A stretch of DNA of 64,000 nucleotides from contig NZ_CP074371.1 in assembly GCF_018362975.1 (NCBI RefSeq), forward strand, positions 7,068,001 to 7,132,000, written 5' to 3'. This DNA is from Nocardia tengchongensis (GTDB lineage Bacteria; Actinomycetota; Actinomycetes; Mycobacteriales; Mycobacteriaceae). The position numbers and the translations under genes were made by a program. Within the stretch, counting starts at the first letter, position 1. Every line of letters begins with the position of its first letter. The notes beneath the pieces were generated by a model, which had not been told where the DNA came from, did no database searches, and worked only from the letters and a program-made list of their open reading frames with translations. Positions 31,421-41,136 of the stretch are shown here, in pieces.

Positions 31421-33204
31421 CGGCCCACCACCCTGAGGATGGTGCCGTCCAGGGCTGCGGAGACGTAGCCGCCGTCGTGGTATTCGTTGGAGATGTAGAC
31501 GCGCAAGACCTGCTGGCCGTCGCTGAAGGTGCCGTCGGTGTCGACGATGATGTAGCGGCTGGTCGGGTTGGGGACCTTCAGTTGCTGGGCGGCGGTGGCC
31601 AGGAGATTGGGGAGGATGTCCCAGTTGATGGAGCTCAGGTCGATGGTGTGGCCGGTGAGCTGGCCGCCTGCGCTGTCGCGTTTGGCGGCGCCGGCGATAT
31701 AGGTGTAGTTGTCGAAATGGTTGGGCTGGTTCGAGACAGGGGCGCCCGTGGACACTTGTTCGGGGTAGATGGTGGTTTCGGTGAATTGCTTTCCGCCCGT
31801 GGCCTTCTCCAAGGCGGCGATGGCCTTGCGGACGCCGTCGGGGGTCAGCAGGTCCGCGATGGGGGCGCCCTTGGCGGTGGTCGGCGCGATGACCGTGGGC
31901 ATGGCAACATCGCTGCTCAGGATGATGCCGGTGGGCGGGACCGGGACCGAGGGCAGGCTCGAGCCGCCCGCATCGCTGGAAGAGGGCCACAGGGCGATGG
32001 CGGCGATCACGGCAGCCGCCAGGCCGACGGCCACGCTGGTCAGGATCCAGGGGCGCGTATTACGCTGCGGCACAACCGGCGTGGGATTCGGCGGCATCGG
32101 CACGAACGCCTGGGGCGCGTTGAACCCGCCGGGGTGCTGAATTGTCGTCGCGAATCCCCGCGGCTGCGGCATCGGCGCGAACGGCTGCGGCTGGGCAGCG
32201 GTTGCAAATCCCTGGGCAGGCTGGGCAGCAGTCCCGAAACCCTGGGCAGGCTGGGCAGCAGTCCCGAAACCCTGGGTTGGCTGCGGCGCGTGAAAGGGCT
32301 GTGGGGGCGGGGTCAGGTCCTGGGGCGAGGTGGTCGTGCGGAGTGAGTCCGAAAATTGTTGGTGGGCAGGCTGTTCCGGAGCCGTATCGCCGGTGGCGAT
32401 GGCCTGGGCGAGCATCCGGTCGACCTGGTCGGCGGGTGGGCGGTGGCCGGGGTTGGGGACCAGGAGGGCTTGGATGGTGGGGGTCAGGGCGCCGGCTTGG
32501 CGTGGGGGCGGGACCGAGCCCATGAGGACGGCGGCGAGGGTGGCTACGTCGGTGTCGCGGCGCATGGGCTGGTAGCCCTCGACGGCGGCGAACAGCACCA
32601 GGCCGAGGGACCAGAGGTCGGAGGCGGGGTTGCCTTCGTGGCCCTGGAGGCGTTCGGGGGCGACGTAGGGCAGGGAGCCGACGACGCTGCCGGTGGAGGT
32701 GAGGCCGGTGAGGTCGTTGACGGCGGCGATGCCGAAGTCGGTGAGGACGGGAGAACCGTCGGTGCGCAGCAGGACATTCGGGGGCTTCACGTCGCGGTGC
32801 AGGACGCCGACGGCGTGCGCGGCGCGCAGGCCCGCGAGGATGCCGCGGCCGACCCAGGCCGCCTGGGCCGGGGTCATGGGGCCGTCGTCGAGGCGGTCCG
32901 CGAGCGAGCCGCCGGCGACCAGTTCCATGACGATCCACGGATGCTTCTCGGCCGGAGTGTCCACGATGTGGTGAATGGCCACCACATTCGGGTGGGTGAT
33001 GCGGGCCAGTGCGCGCGCTTCGCGCAGCACGCGTTCGCGCTGCACCTCGGCCGCGGTCGCTTCGCCGTCGGCCTTCACCTCTTTCAGCGCCACTTCGCGG
33101 TGCAGGGCGACGTCGTACGCCCGCCACACCGTGCCCATACCGCCGCTGCCGAGTGGTTCGATCAACTCGAAACGCCCGTCGACCATTGACCGCCCGGAAT
33201 TCAC
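31417..33204 (-). CDS. PknB-like transmembrane Ser/Thr protein kinase
   Basis: A 595-residue receptor-type Hanks kinase. The P-loop GSGGMGTVW starts at about residue 19, the VAIK-type motif reads VALKEV, the catalytic loop HRDVKPPN carries an unusual second Pro, and DFG and APERLQG follow. A Pro/Gln/Ala-rich juxtamembrane linker contains three 11-residue repeats of QPAQGFGTAA type. One membrane helix lies at about 405-425, followed by a 170-residue external domain of unknown fold. Starts at GTG 33204 or ATG 33186. The glycine-zipper gene upstream is co-directional. Confidence 0.92.
   Translation of the reverse strand: MNSGRSMVDGRFELIEPLGSGGMGTVWRAYDVALHREVALKEVKADGEATAAEVQRERVLREARALARITHPNVVAIHHIVDTPAEKHPWIVMELVAGGSLADRLDDGPMTPAQAAWVGRGILAGLRAAHAVGVLHRDVKPPNVLLRTDGSPVLTDFGIAAVNDLTGLTSTGSVVGSLPYVAPERLQGHEGNPASDLWSLGLVLFAAVEGYQPMRRDTDVATLAAVLMGSVPPPRQAGALTPTIQALLVPNPGHRPPADQVDRMLAQAIATGDTAPEQPAHQQFSDSLRTTTSPQDLTPPPQPFHAPQPTQGFGTAAQPAQGFGTAAQPAQGFATAAQPQPFAPMPQPRGFATTIQHPGGFNAPQAFVPMPPNPTPVVPQRNTRPWILTSVAVGLAAAVIAAIALWPSSSDAGGSSLPSVPVPPTGIILSSDVAMPTVIAPTTAKGAPIADLLTPDGVRKAIAALEKATGGKQFTETTIYPEQVSTGAPVSNQPNHFDNYTYIAGAAKRDSAGGQLTGHTIDLSSINWDILPNLLATAAQQLKVPNPTSRYIIVDTDGTFSDGQQVLRVYISNEYHDGGYVSAALDGTILRVVGR
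32199..32283 (-). repeat. 33-bp in-frame tandem repeat in kinase linker
   Basis: About two and a half copies of a 33-base unit (CTGGGCAGGCTGGGCAGC followed by AGTCCCGAAACC on the plus strand) encode the repeated QGFGTAAQPA segment. The copies are nearly identical, so copy number could vary between strains by slippage. Confidence 0.75.
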
Positions 33205-33294
33205 GGACGTCAGCTTAGGGTTCCCACACTGCCTACGCGAGATCTGGTACCGGTTGGTCTTTTCCGGCCCGGGTCGGCGATGCCGGTCGCTCTC

Positions 33295-33948
33295 TCAGCC
33301 GCCCTGCAATGCGTTGCCGGTCCCGGTGGCCGCGCCGAGCTCGTAACCGATGGCCGCGCCGATGGCTCCGATGGTGACACCGGCCACGATCGCACTGAGC
33401 ACAGCACCGATCACGGCACCGACGCCGGCCCCCGCGAGGGCGCCACCCCCGGCCCCGATGGGCGCACCCACTCCCAGGGTCGGAACACCCATGGCGAGAC
33501 CACCCACGACGCCGCCGACGGCCGCACCGAACGCAGCCCCGACGAGCGCACCCGGCACGGCCCCGATCACCGCGCCCGATACCGTCCCCACGACCGCGCC
33601 GATGATGAGACCGGCGGCGCCGCTGCCCACGTTCAGATTGGTGGCGTTCTGCGAGTAGTTGCCATCCACAGGGACCGGATGCAGTCCGTCGCCGGCGGCG
33701 GCCTGGGCGGCGGCCGCGGCGTTCTTCACCTGATCGAGGATGGCGGCGGGAATCACCGGCGCGCCGGGCTGTACCGGGATGGCCTGAATCTGTTCGACGA
33801 GCGCAGCGACCGGGTCGCTGGGCTGCGCCGCAGCCTCGGCAGTGGCGACCGAGCACGTCACGGCGACGGCCAGCGGTATCGCGCCGACGATCGGCAACAG
33901 GGCGCGTCTCGACGCGCTGGTCCGGGGTCTTCCATACCGACGAGCCAT
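33295..33948 (-). CDS. Secreted glycine-zipper protein
   Basis: A 217-residue protein with a basic N-terminus and a signal peptide at about 15-41 (LLPIVGAIPLAVAVTCSV, then ATAEAAAQ). A helical segment, VAALVEQIQAIPV, follows, and then over 100 residues of Gly/Ala-rich zipper repeats (GAVVGTVSGAVIGAVPGALV). This organisation is frequent in Nocardia and Rhodococcus envelopes and suggests a membrane-inserting or surface protein. A second member is at 41137-41924. Function unknown. Confidence 0.75.
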   Translation of the reverse strand: MARRYGRPRTSASRRALLPIVGAIPLAVAVTCSVATAEAAAQPSDPVAALVEQIQAIPVQPGAPVIPAAILDQVKNAAAAAQAAAGDGLHPVPVDGNYSQNATNLNVGSGAAGLIIGAVVGTVSGAVIGAVPGALVGAAFGAAVGGVVGGLAMGVPTLGVGAPIGAGGGALAGAGVGAVIGAVLSAIVAGVTIGAIGAAIGYELGAATGTGNALQGG

Positions 33949-34213
33949 TCGACCACCCTCTCGCTGGATTCGACTTGGGAATCTGCTGCAGCAGGTGAGA
34001 ATGCTCCCCTGGCTACCGGTGATGCGACGCGTGCGTCACGAATGGTAGCTGATCAGTAGCTATTTCCGGCCGAAGGACATGGCCCGTCTCGGATCTTGCC
34101 GGCGCGATCGGTTCACGATGCCCCCGGGACCGCTCGGATCCTGTCAACAACACCGGACACGGCCGTAAAGAAGCCGTCAGGACCGCCGACCTGACCAGCA
34201 TCGGAGGTAAGAA

Positions 34214-34429
34214 GTGGGAACCCGGCCACGCGCCCACGCGCGGCCGGACGTACCGGTCTATATCCAAGGAGAAGCCGTGCCACACATCGCCGTCACCCTG
34301 ATGGTGATTTTCGGGTTCCTCGGTTGCGCGCTCATGCTGCGCATGCTGGCCAACGCCGAAACCACCCGCGAACCCGTCCGCACGGCGCAGCAGGGCATCC
34401 GCGCACCGCGCGCGATGTTCGACGAGTGA
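34214..34429 (+). CDS. Small single-span membrane protein
   Basis: A 71-residue protein with one membrane helix (HIAVTLMVIFGFLGCALML) and a basic tail ending APRAMFDE. Two starts each have a good ribosome-binding site: GTG 34214 (GGAGG six bases upstream) and GTG 34277 (AAGGAG five bases upstream, 50 residues). The first 20 codons have weak third-position bias, so the shorter form may be the true one. No family recognised. Confidence 0.6.
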   Translation: MGTRPRAHARPDVPVYIQGEAVPHIAVTLMVIFGFLGCALMLRMLANAETTREPVRTAQQGIRAPRAMFDE

Positions 34430-34626
34430 AACGCGGCGTGACTTCCACCCTGAATACCCTGCTGCGATAACCCTTCCGCGTCTTTGATTCCCGGGGTGGA
34501 CGCGGGCACATCTATCCAGCTAGAGCATTGGGCTCGGCCGACCACTCCGACGGGGCGGGCAGCCGGAACCGCCCGATCGAGACAGCTGAGAATGTCGGCC
34601 GAGAAGTTACGGCACCCCTGCTCTTG

Positions 34627-35853
34627 TCAACAGTTGCTGGGTGCGGGCTCGCCGCGAACCCGGCCGTTGAGCCACCCCATGACCTCCGGGGCACCGATCA
34701 CCGCTCCCGACAGATGCTCGGGTGCGGGAACGCGCATCGTCTGCACTGGAACACCGGCCGCACACCAGCGGTGATCGGTATTGTCGATCGCCTGGACCGG
34801 AATCAGCGGGTCGTCGGGTGAATGCCATTCGAACACCGGCGTTTCCGGCACTTCGCCGAAGAGCTCCAAGCTGTTCTCCTCCAGCACCGCCCGGCCTTCA
34901 CCGACATCGAAACCCGAGGTATCGGTCGTGAATGCCCGCGCGCTGCCGCCGAGGCCGTCTGCGAGGATCTGATTGGTGCAGTCGTTGGCCATGACATCGC
35001 GGACCGCCAAGCCACTCTGGTTGAGGTACGAGCTGATCGGCAACCGGCTCGGATATTCGCGCTCGAGGCCGATCGCCGCCGCCATGGCCAGCCCGAAGGC
35101 CGGGTGCGGGTCGAAGCCCAGTACCTCGACCATCGTCACCAGGTTCATCGGGGCACCGCCGATGGCCGCGCCCGCGAGTTTCAGTTCCGGTGCGTACGTC
35201 GGCTGCATCGCCGCTGCCGCCCCGGTGGCCATGCCGCCGCCGGAGTAGCCGGCCAACGCGACCGGGCTCTGCCGCGAGGCGAGTTCCGGCACCTGTTTCA
35301 CCGCTCGGACGCCGTCCAGAACGATCCGGCCGCCCAGACGCGACGCGCCGAATGCGAAGTACGGACCGAGATGATCCGGCAGCGCGATGCTCCAGCCCTG
35401 CGCCATCGCCACATTCAGAATCGACGCCGTCGTCAAGAGATTCGGATCGGCGGAGTACAGCAGATGCGACACCGCACAGCGAGTGCCGAGCGCGTTGATG
35501 AAGTGCTGATACGACATCAATGGGCCGTCGGGCCGGTGACCGATGGGGGTGAGGACCGTGGTGGTCGCCGCGATCGGCTCATCCCGGGAGTTGGTGGATC
35601 GGAATTGCACGAGAGTAACTGTGGCGCCCGGAAATATGGCCACCGGCGGCAGTGTCCGCACGCGGAGCACGTCACCGGGCTGGTGCGCCGCCAGATCCGC
35701 CGGGGCGGCGTAGAACGGATCCGGATCGGGTATCGGATAAATCGAGTCCGCCCCGGCGGCAGTCACCATTGACAACCCGAGAACCACGCCACCCAGCGCT
35801 GCCAGCACTTTCGCCGACCCGCTACGAAGAACAAGAGGAAACCGACCGATCAC
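34627..35853 (-). CDS. Secreted lipase (LIP family)
   Basis: A 408-residue secretory lipase/esterase. The signal peptide has hydrophobic core VLAALGGVVLGLSMVTAAGA. Other features are YQHFINALGTRCAVSH, the lid-region PDHLGPYFAFG, the nucleophile AGYSGGGMATGA and a C-terminal EWHSPDDPLIPV with a His at PEHLSG. It is similar to the secretory lipases common in Nocardia and Rhodococcus. GTG 35853 is preferred because GGAGGT lies eight bases before it; an upstream ATG 35868 is possible. It may degrade host or environmental acylglycerols. Confidence 0.88.
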   Translation of the reverse strand: MIGRFPLVLRSGSAKVLAALGGVVLGLSMVTAAGADSIYPIPDPDPFYAAPADLAAHQPGDVLRVRTLPPVAIFPGATVTLVQFRSTNSRDEPIAATTTVLTPIGHRPDGPLMSYQHFINALGTRCAVSHLLYSADPNLLTTASILNVAMAQGWSIALPDHLGPYFAFGASRLGGRIVLDGVRAVKQVPELASRQSPVALAGYSGGGMATGAAAAMQPTYAPELKLAGAAIGGAPMNLVTMVEVLGFDPHPAFGLAMAAAIGLEREYPSRLPISSYLNQSGLAVRDVMANDCTNQILADGLGGSARAFTTDTSGFDVGEGRAVLEENSLELFGEVPETPVFEWHSPDDPLIPVQAIDNTDHRWCAAGVPVQTMRVPAPEHLSGAVIGAPEVMGWLNGRVRGEPAPSNC

Positions 35854-36358
35854 GTGTCCGACCTCCATGAATAGTTCACGTCGTTCGACAAGCCAGTCCA
35901 AATTCTCAGGGGGACTATAGCGGTGAACTCTCAGCGACACGCGAGTTTGCTGCACATTTTCTGGCAGTCATCGCCGTGACCTGGTTTTACCTGCTCGCGT
36001 GCCCGACACCACCCGATCGATGAGCTCTCGCGCTTGTGCAACCGTGCGCCGACGGCGGTCGCGAACCGCCATCCGAATGCACGGATACCGACCGTGTGAC
36101 ACACTCGTGGGCAACCCATGCACCGACGTCGGTCGCCGACGGCCGCGCAGCGGTGGCCGACCGGACTTGCCCGCCTGCCCGTGCATAGCTCGATGTTCGC
36201 CACCGGGCACGGGTGTATTGCCCTGTCAGTCACCATTTTTGGCAGTACATCCAGCGCTGCGGGAAAAACCGACTAGCCTGAGTCGGCGGGTTCGGGCCAA
36301 TCGATGTCGGCAGTCCACTCGCGATCGAGTGCCGTTCAGTTGGAAAGACGAGGCGCCT
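35854..36358. other. Intergenic region upstream of alkB with long direct repeat
   Basis: About 500 bases without a supported gene. Near-identical AT-rich sequences, ATTTTCTGGCAGTCATC (35956-35972) and ATTTTTGGCAGTACATC (36235-36251), lie in the same orientation about 280 bases apart. A CCCGTGC / GCACGGG inverted repeat (36178-36213) lies between them. The region probably holds the alkB and lipase promoters. Short ORFs here have no family resemblance or good codon bias. Confidence 0.45.
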
Positions 36359-37522
36359 ATGTCGATGTTTCAGGATTCGAAGGCGCGCGATCCCAAGCGA
36401 TACCTCTGGACTCTGGGGTTGATCGCTCCTTCGTGCGCTGTACTGCCCTCACAACTGGTAGCCCGCACCGGGCTCACAATATTCTGGTGGATCGGTCCGG
36501 TTTTCGTGCTGGTGCTGATACCACTGCTGGATGTGTCCGTGGGGAATGACGGGAGCAACCCACGCGACGAGGACTACGCCGCGCTATCCGAAGACCGGTT
36601 CTATCGGTGGTGTACGTACCTCTTTCTGCCGCTCCAGTTCATCGGGCTGGTGATTGCGGGCTATCTGTGGGCAAGTCCCGAGCTGAGCGGGGCCGACAAG
36701 CTCGGTTTGGCCGTGACGCTCGGGTTCGTGTCAGGCATCGGAATCAATGCCGCGCACGAACTCGGGCACCGAGCCGAACATCTGGAACGCTGGCTGGCGA
36801 AGGTCGCTCTGGCACAGTCGGGTTACGGGCATTTCTGCGTCGAGCACAATCGGGGTCATCATGTGCGGGTGGCGACGCCCGAGGATCCGGCCAGCGCCCG
36901 ATTCGGCGAGTCGCTCTGGGAGTTCCTGCCGCGCAGTGCGGTCGGCGGTTTCCGCTCGGCGCTGGCTCTGGAGCGAGAACGCCTGTCTCGCAAGGGCAAA
37001 CGCTGGTTCAGCTGGCACAATCAGCTGTTGCTGGCCTGGGCGATGAGTGTGGTGTTGTGGGGCGGCCTGATCCTACTCTTCGGCGTCGAGGTGATTCCGT
37101 TTCTGATGTTGCAGGCAGTACTGGGTGCGGGCCTGCTGGAGACGGTCAATTACATCGAGCATTACGGACTGCTGCGCCCGCGCCGCGCCAACGGCGATTA
37201 CGCACGGTGCTCCCCGCGCGACAGCTGGAACAGTGATCACCTCGTCACGAACGTATTCCTGTTCCACCTGCAACGACACAGCGACCATCACGCCAACCCC
37301 GGTCGCCGCTACCAAACCCTGCGCAGCTCGGAACAGGCGCCCCAGCTCCCGGCCGGCTACGCCACCATGATCTTGCTCGCCGCCGTTCCTCCGCTCTGGC
37401 GGGCCGTCATGGATCGCCGCGTCCTCGCCCATTACGGCGGCGACCTCTCACTCGTGAACACCAAACCGAAAGCCACACAACACCTACTGCGACCGACGTC
37501 CCGGTACGCCCGTCCTCGCTGA
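36359..37522 (+). CDS. alkB: Alkane 1-monooxygenase
   Basis: A 387-residue membrane non-haem diiron hydroxylase that oxidises medium- or long-chain n-alkanes to 1-alkanols. All histidine boxes are present: HELGHR, EHNRGHH and LQRHSDHH, plus the NYIEHYGL signature; six membrane helices are predicted. The ATG at 36359 is followed by a second ATG two codons on. No rubredoxin or rubredoxin-reductase gene follows, unlike many actinobacterial alkB loci; a perfect terminator does, so electrons must come from elsewhere. Confidence 0.95.
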   Translation: MSMFQDSKARDPKRYLWTLGLIAPSCAVLPSQLVARTGLTIFWWIGPVFVLVLIPLLDVSVGNDGSNPRDEDYAALSEDRFYRWCTYLFLPLQFIGLVIAGYLWASPELSGADKLGLAVTLGFVSGIGINAAHELGHRAEHLERWLAKVALAQSGYGHFCVEHNRGHHVRVATPEDPASARFGESLWEFLPRSAVGGFRSALALERERLSRKGKRWFSWHNQLLLAWAMSVVLWGGLILLFGVEVIPFLMLQAVLGAGLLETVNYIEHYGLLRPRRANGDYARCSPRDSWNSDHLVTNVFLFHLQRHSDHHANPGRRYQTLRSSEQAPQLPAGYATMILLAAVPPLWRAVMDRRVLAHYGGDLSLVNTKPKATQHLLRPTSRYARPR

Positions 37523-37534
37523 CTCGGGACTCGG

Positions 37535-37560
37535 GTTCAGGGGCCGTCCGGCCCCTGAAC
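37535..37560 (+). terminator. alkB terminator
   Basis: Perfect 11-bp inverted repeat GTTCAGGGGCC / GGCCCCTGAAC with a 4-base loop, 13 bases after the alkB stop. Confidence 0.85.
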
Positions 37561-37592
37561 CACAACGGTTTTCGCGTCAGCCGGTCACATCG

Positions 37593-38053
37593 GGTACCCG
37601 GCCGCCCGAAGAGGCCGAGGCCCTGTCGGCCAAGGCGCAGGAGCTGATGACCAAGTACGCGCTCGATCGGGTGCTCGTCGACGCCGACACCGTCGTCCGG
37701 ATCTGCCAGGGGCGACGCCACCCGTATCGGGGAGCTGCTGGAAGCGGCCACCGCGGCCACCATCGCGGAATCGCCTGAGCCGGAACGACTGCTGCCAGTC
37801 TTGGCCTCACATCAGATCGCAGTCGACGCTGCTTTCGACACCCTGTTTCCACAGGCCGGAATCGCGGGATCACAATCCGCAGCGCCGCAGGCTGGGACGC
37901 CGGCCGAATGGCCGCCGACCGCGCCCGCCTCGACCCGGGACAGTCATGACGACCATCCCGGTGGCCCGGTTGCAGGCCATGCGCGAGGGCGGGCGCCGTG
38001 CCCGGGCTCGCCGCAACGGCGGACGCCTCAGGCCCCGTCCGGGTGCCGGGTGA
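37593..38053 (+). pseudogene. DUF2786-domain protein remnant and following gene start
   Basis: The frame at 37599 encodes PEEAEALSAKAQELMTKYAL, the core of a DUF2786 domain, but its usual KVRALLAKAEST start is absent. The sequence begins abruptly about 35 bases after the alkB hairpin. One extra G in GGGG (37709-37712) and one missing C near 37877 break the frame. With both corrected it continues RIGELLEAAT and ends AGWDAGRMAADRARLDP-GQS-stop at 37949, like DUF2786 proteins. An ATG at 37946 overlaps the stop and opens a 35-codon ORF that is probably also a truncated stump. Looks like a recombination scar. Confidence 0.6.
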
Positions 38054-39314
38054 GCAGCCGCTCGGTGGCGTCGTACTCGTAGAGTTCGGCATAGCGTCCC
38101 CAGTCGATGGCGATCCGCAGTTGTCGCCGCGCGGCGTGCTCGGTGAAGCCCCGCCGCAGCAGGTCGAGGAAGAAGCCGTCGCGCAGCCGCTGGTTGCGCG
38201 CACTGGCCAGCGCGTGGTCGATCGCCGCGACCAGAGGTGCGTTGGCCCGCGCCAGCCGCGCGAAAATGGCCTTGGCACTGTCGATATCGGCCTCGGTGAA
38301 CAGGGTGCCGTCGAGGGTGAGCTCGATATCCCCGTCGGCGGTGGTGGCCAACCCCAGCATGGTGGCGGCGTCGACCAGCGGCATCAGATCGTCGACCTCG
38401 AAGCGCAACCCGCCCGCCAGATCCGGCAGGTCGGCTCGCCCGCCACGGGCGGCAACAAAATCCAGCATGCCGCCGATTCCGTCCACCCCGGCATCGGGCA
38501 GCGGCCGGGTGGTGGGGGTGGGGGTGATGCTCGGCCAGCTGCCATCGAAGGTGGCGTCGGTGAGCATCCGATAGGCCTGGTCCACCAGCGCCTGGAACCC
38601 CGCGCCGCGCGGGTCTCGCGGCTGCGGGAGACGCACCTGGATCTCACCCTTGATTCGCCCGGGATTGTTGTCCAGCACCAGGATTCGGTCGGCCAGCTGC
38701 ACGGCCTCCTCGATGTTGTGGGTGACCATCAGCATGGTCTTGGTCGGGAAGGCAGTCTCCGCCCGCAGTCGCATGAGCTCGCCGCGCAAGTTCTCGGCGG
38801 TCAGGACGTCCAGCGCCGAGAACGGCTCGTCCATGAGCAATACCTCCGGCTGCACCACCAGGGCGCGGGCGAATCCCACTCGCTGGCGCATGCCGCCGGA
38901 AAGCTCCTTGGGATAGGCGTTCTCGAAACCGTCCAGGCCGATCATGTCGATGGCGTCGGTGACCCGCTCGCCGCGCTCCCAGGCCGAAACCCCTCGGGCG
39001 CGAAGGCCGAGTTCGACGTTCTGCCGCACGGTCAGCCACGGCAGCAACGCGAAGGTCTGGAACACCATGGCGGTACTGGCATTCGGCTCGGTGATCTCGG
39101 TCTGCCGGATGCGCGCGGACCCCGCGGAGGGGAGCGTCAGGCCCGCGATGATCCGCAGCAGCGTGGACTTGCCGGAGCCGGATTTGCCCAGCAGCGCGAC
39201 GATTTCGCCCTCGCACAGCTCGAGGCAGACATCCGAGAGCACAGGCAGCTGCTCGCCGGAGGGGTTGGTGAAGTTCTTGGTGACACGATCGACGGTGATG
39301 ATGGGGGCGGACAC
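38028..39314 (-). CDS. NitT/TauT-type ABC transporter ATP-binding protein with AAA-associated domain
   Basis: A 428-residue protein. Residues 1-260 are an ABC ATPase: Walker [11 protein letters not shown]-loop FQTFALLPW, signature LSGGMRQR, Walker B VLLMDEP and the His switch VTHN. A C-terminal AAA-associated domain (about 285-420, [17 protein letters not shown]) is found on nitrate/sulfonate/bicarbonate-type transporters. GTG 39314 is chosen because AAAGGAGG lies about nine bases upstream. It energises the adjacent double permease. Substrate unknown. Confidence 0.93.
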   Translation of the reverse strand: MSAPIITVDRVTKNFTNPSGEQLPVLSDVCLELCEGEIVALLGKSGSGKSTLLRIIAGLTLPSAGSARIRQTEITEPNASTAMVFQTFALLPWLTVRQNVELGLRARGVSAWERGERVTDAIDMIGLDGFENAYPKELSGGMRQRVGFARALVVQPEVLLMDEPFSALDVLTAENLRGELMRLRAETAFPTKTMLMVTHNIEEAVQLADRILVLDNNPGRIKGEIQVRLPQPRDPRGAGFQALVDQAYRMLTDATFDGSWPSITPTPTTRPLPDAGVDGIGGMLDFVAARGGRADLPDLAGGLRFEVDDLMPLVDAATMLGLATTADGDIELTLDGTLFTEADIDSAKAIFARLARANAPLVAAIDHALASARNQRLRDGFFLDLLRRGFTEHAARRQLRIAIDWGRYAELYEYDATERLLTRHPDGA

Positions 39315-39340
39315 GATGGGTCCTCCTTTCGAAAAGTGTT

Positions 39341-41099
39341 TCAGCTCAGTGAGAATCGGCGTTCGGCGGTGCGCTGCAGGCGTCGCCACAACAGGCGGTT
39401 GATAGTCACCGTGACCACGCTCATCACCACGGTGCCGAGCAGCACCCTGGCGAAGACGTCGTCGGTGGTGGCGTTGGTGATGTACGCGCCCAGGCCGTAG
39501 GCCTCCATACGCGTGTTCCCGGCCTCCACGACCTCGCCGACCAGCGTGGCGTTCCACGCGCCGCCGAACGCGGTAATCGCGCCGACCACGTACCCGGGCG
39601 CGATCGCGGGCAATATCAACGACTTCCAGCGCTGCACGCCGTGCACGCCGAGATCGTCCATGGCCTCGCGCAGGTCCGTCGGGATCTGCCCGGCCGCCGC
39701 GATCACGTTGAACAGCACGTACCACTGCGCACCCAGCGCCATCAGCGCGATGCCGCCGATATTCAGTGAGATACCGGTGTAGGTGAGCGCCGCTATGACG
39801 AAGATGAACAAGAACTGGGCCGGGAAACTGGCCAGCACCTGCACCACCGGCTGAGCGAACCGGCAGATGCGCGGATTCATCCCGATCCACACGCCGACCG
39901 GCACCCACACGATGGTGGAGACCACCAGCAGCACTATCACGCGGCCGAGGCTGGCCAGCCCCATCAGCGAGGTCGGCCCGAATTCGGCCAGGCCCACGGT
40001 TCGTTCGAAGTAGGAGGCGAGTGCCCAGGTGCCCCAGGCGAGCGCGGCGAAGAGTAGTCCGAAGAAGAGCACATCGCCGATGCGGCTGCCCGCGCGCTCG
40101 TCGTAGGCCGAACGGGTGCTGCGCCCGAAGACCCGCATGAGGCGATCGACGTGCTCACCGACCGGTCGTAGCACCCGCGCCAGCCGGCCCGGCACCGTGC
40201 TGCGGCGCAGCAGGTCGAGCACCAGACTCCTCGGGGCCTGCGCACTTTCGGTGTGCTCCACCCGGAATCGCTCCGACCACGCCGTGAGCGGCCGCCAGAA
40301 CACCACGTTCACCAGGACGATGGTGAGCACCATGACCAGCGCACCCACGATGAGATTGCCGACCTGGGCCTCGGAGGTGGCCGCCGCGATGAAGCTACCC
40401 ATGCCGGGCAACGCTTCGTCCCGACCGGATACCGTGATGACCTCCGAGGCCGCGAGCATGAACCACGCGCCGCCGAAGCTCATCATGCCGTTCCAGATCA
40501 TCGGCACCATCGCCGTCGGCACCTCCAGCTGCCACAGCCGCTGCCAGCGGGTGAGCCGCATCATGCGGGCCGAATCATCCAGCTCCCGGGGCATATTGCG
40601 CAGCGCCTGGTAGTAGGCGAAGGTCATGTTCCAGGCCTGCGCGGTGAAGATGGCGAAGATGCACGCCGCCTCGGCGCCCAGATACGAGCCGTGGAACAGG
40701 CCCACGAACGCGGTGACCGTGATCGAGACCAGCGCCAGCACCGGGACCGACTGCAGCACGTCGAGCGCCGGGATGAGCACCTTCTCGGGCGCGCCGCGAG
40801 CGCGCCGCCCACTGGCCGACGATCAGTGTGAAGAGGATGGACGCCGCCAGGCCGATGAACATGCGCAGCGTGGTGCGGGCCGCGTAATAGGGCAGATTCG
40901 CGGGATCGGTCGACACGGACTCGGTTCCGGTATCCGGCGTCCAGGGCACCGACATGTCCCGAAACAGCCGCAGCACCAGCAGGATCAGCAGCACGCCCGC
41001 GCCGATGATCAGGTAGTCCACCGCTCGGAGCCGTCGGCCGGCCCGCGGCACTTCGGGAGTTGTCTTGGGGCGGTCCGGAATTGCCAATTCAAGAGTCAT
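39341..41099 (-). CDS. ABC transporter permease with two fused membrane domains, frameshifted
   Basis: A 585-residue (restored) permease carrying two binding-protein-dependent transport domains, each with an EAA-type loop: [22 protein letters not shown] in the first half and [22 protein letters not shown] in the second. It matches double-length NitT/TauT permeases. The frame is broken within 40795-40812, where removing one base joins the N-terminal QWAA to [17 protein letters not shown] start at 41099. No periplasmic binding-protein gene is next to it. Confidence 0.88.
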
Positions 41100-41136
41100 T
41101 TCAGTTCACCTCGCTCCGAGCGGTGTTCGTCGCATC

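Noticed and set aside
32199..32283. Tandem repeat considered as a CRISPR-like array
   Set aside because: Direct in-frame repeats without spacers inside a kinase linker.
35931..36236. Minus-strand ORFs upstream of alkB considered as a regulator gene
   Set aside because: No helix-turn-helix or family signature and poor codon bias.
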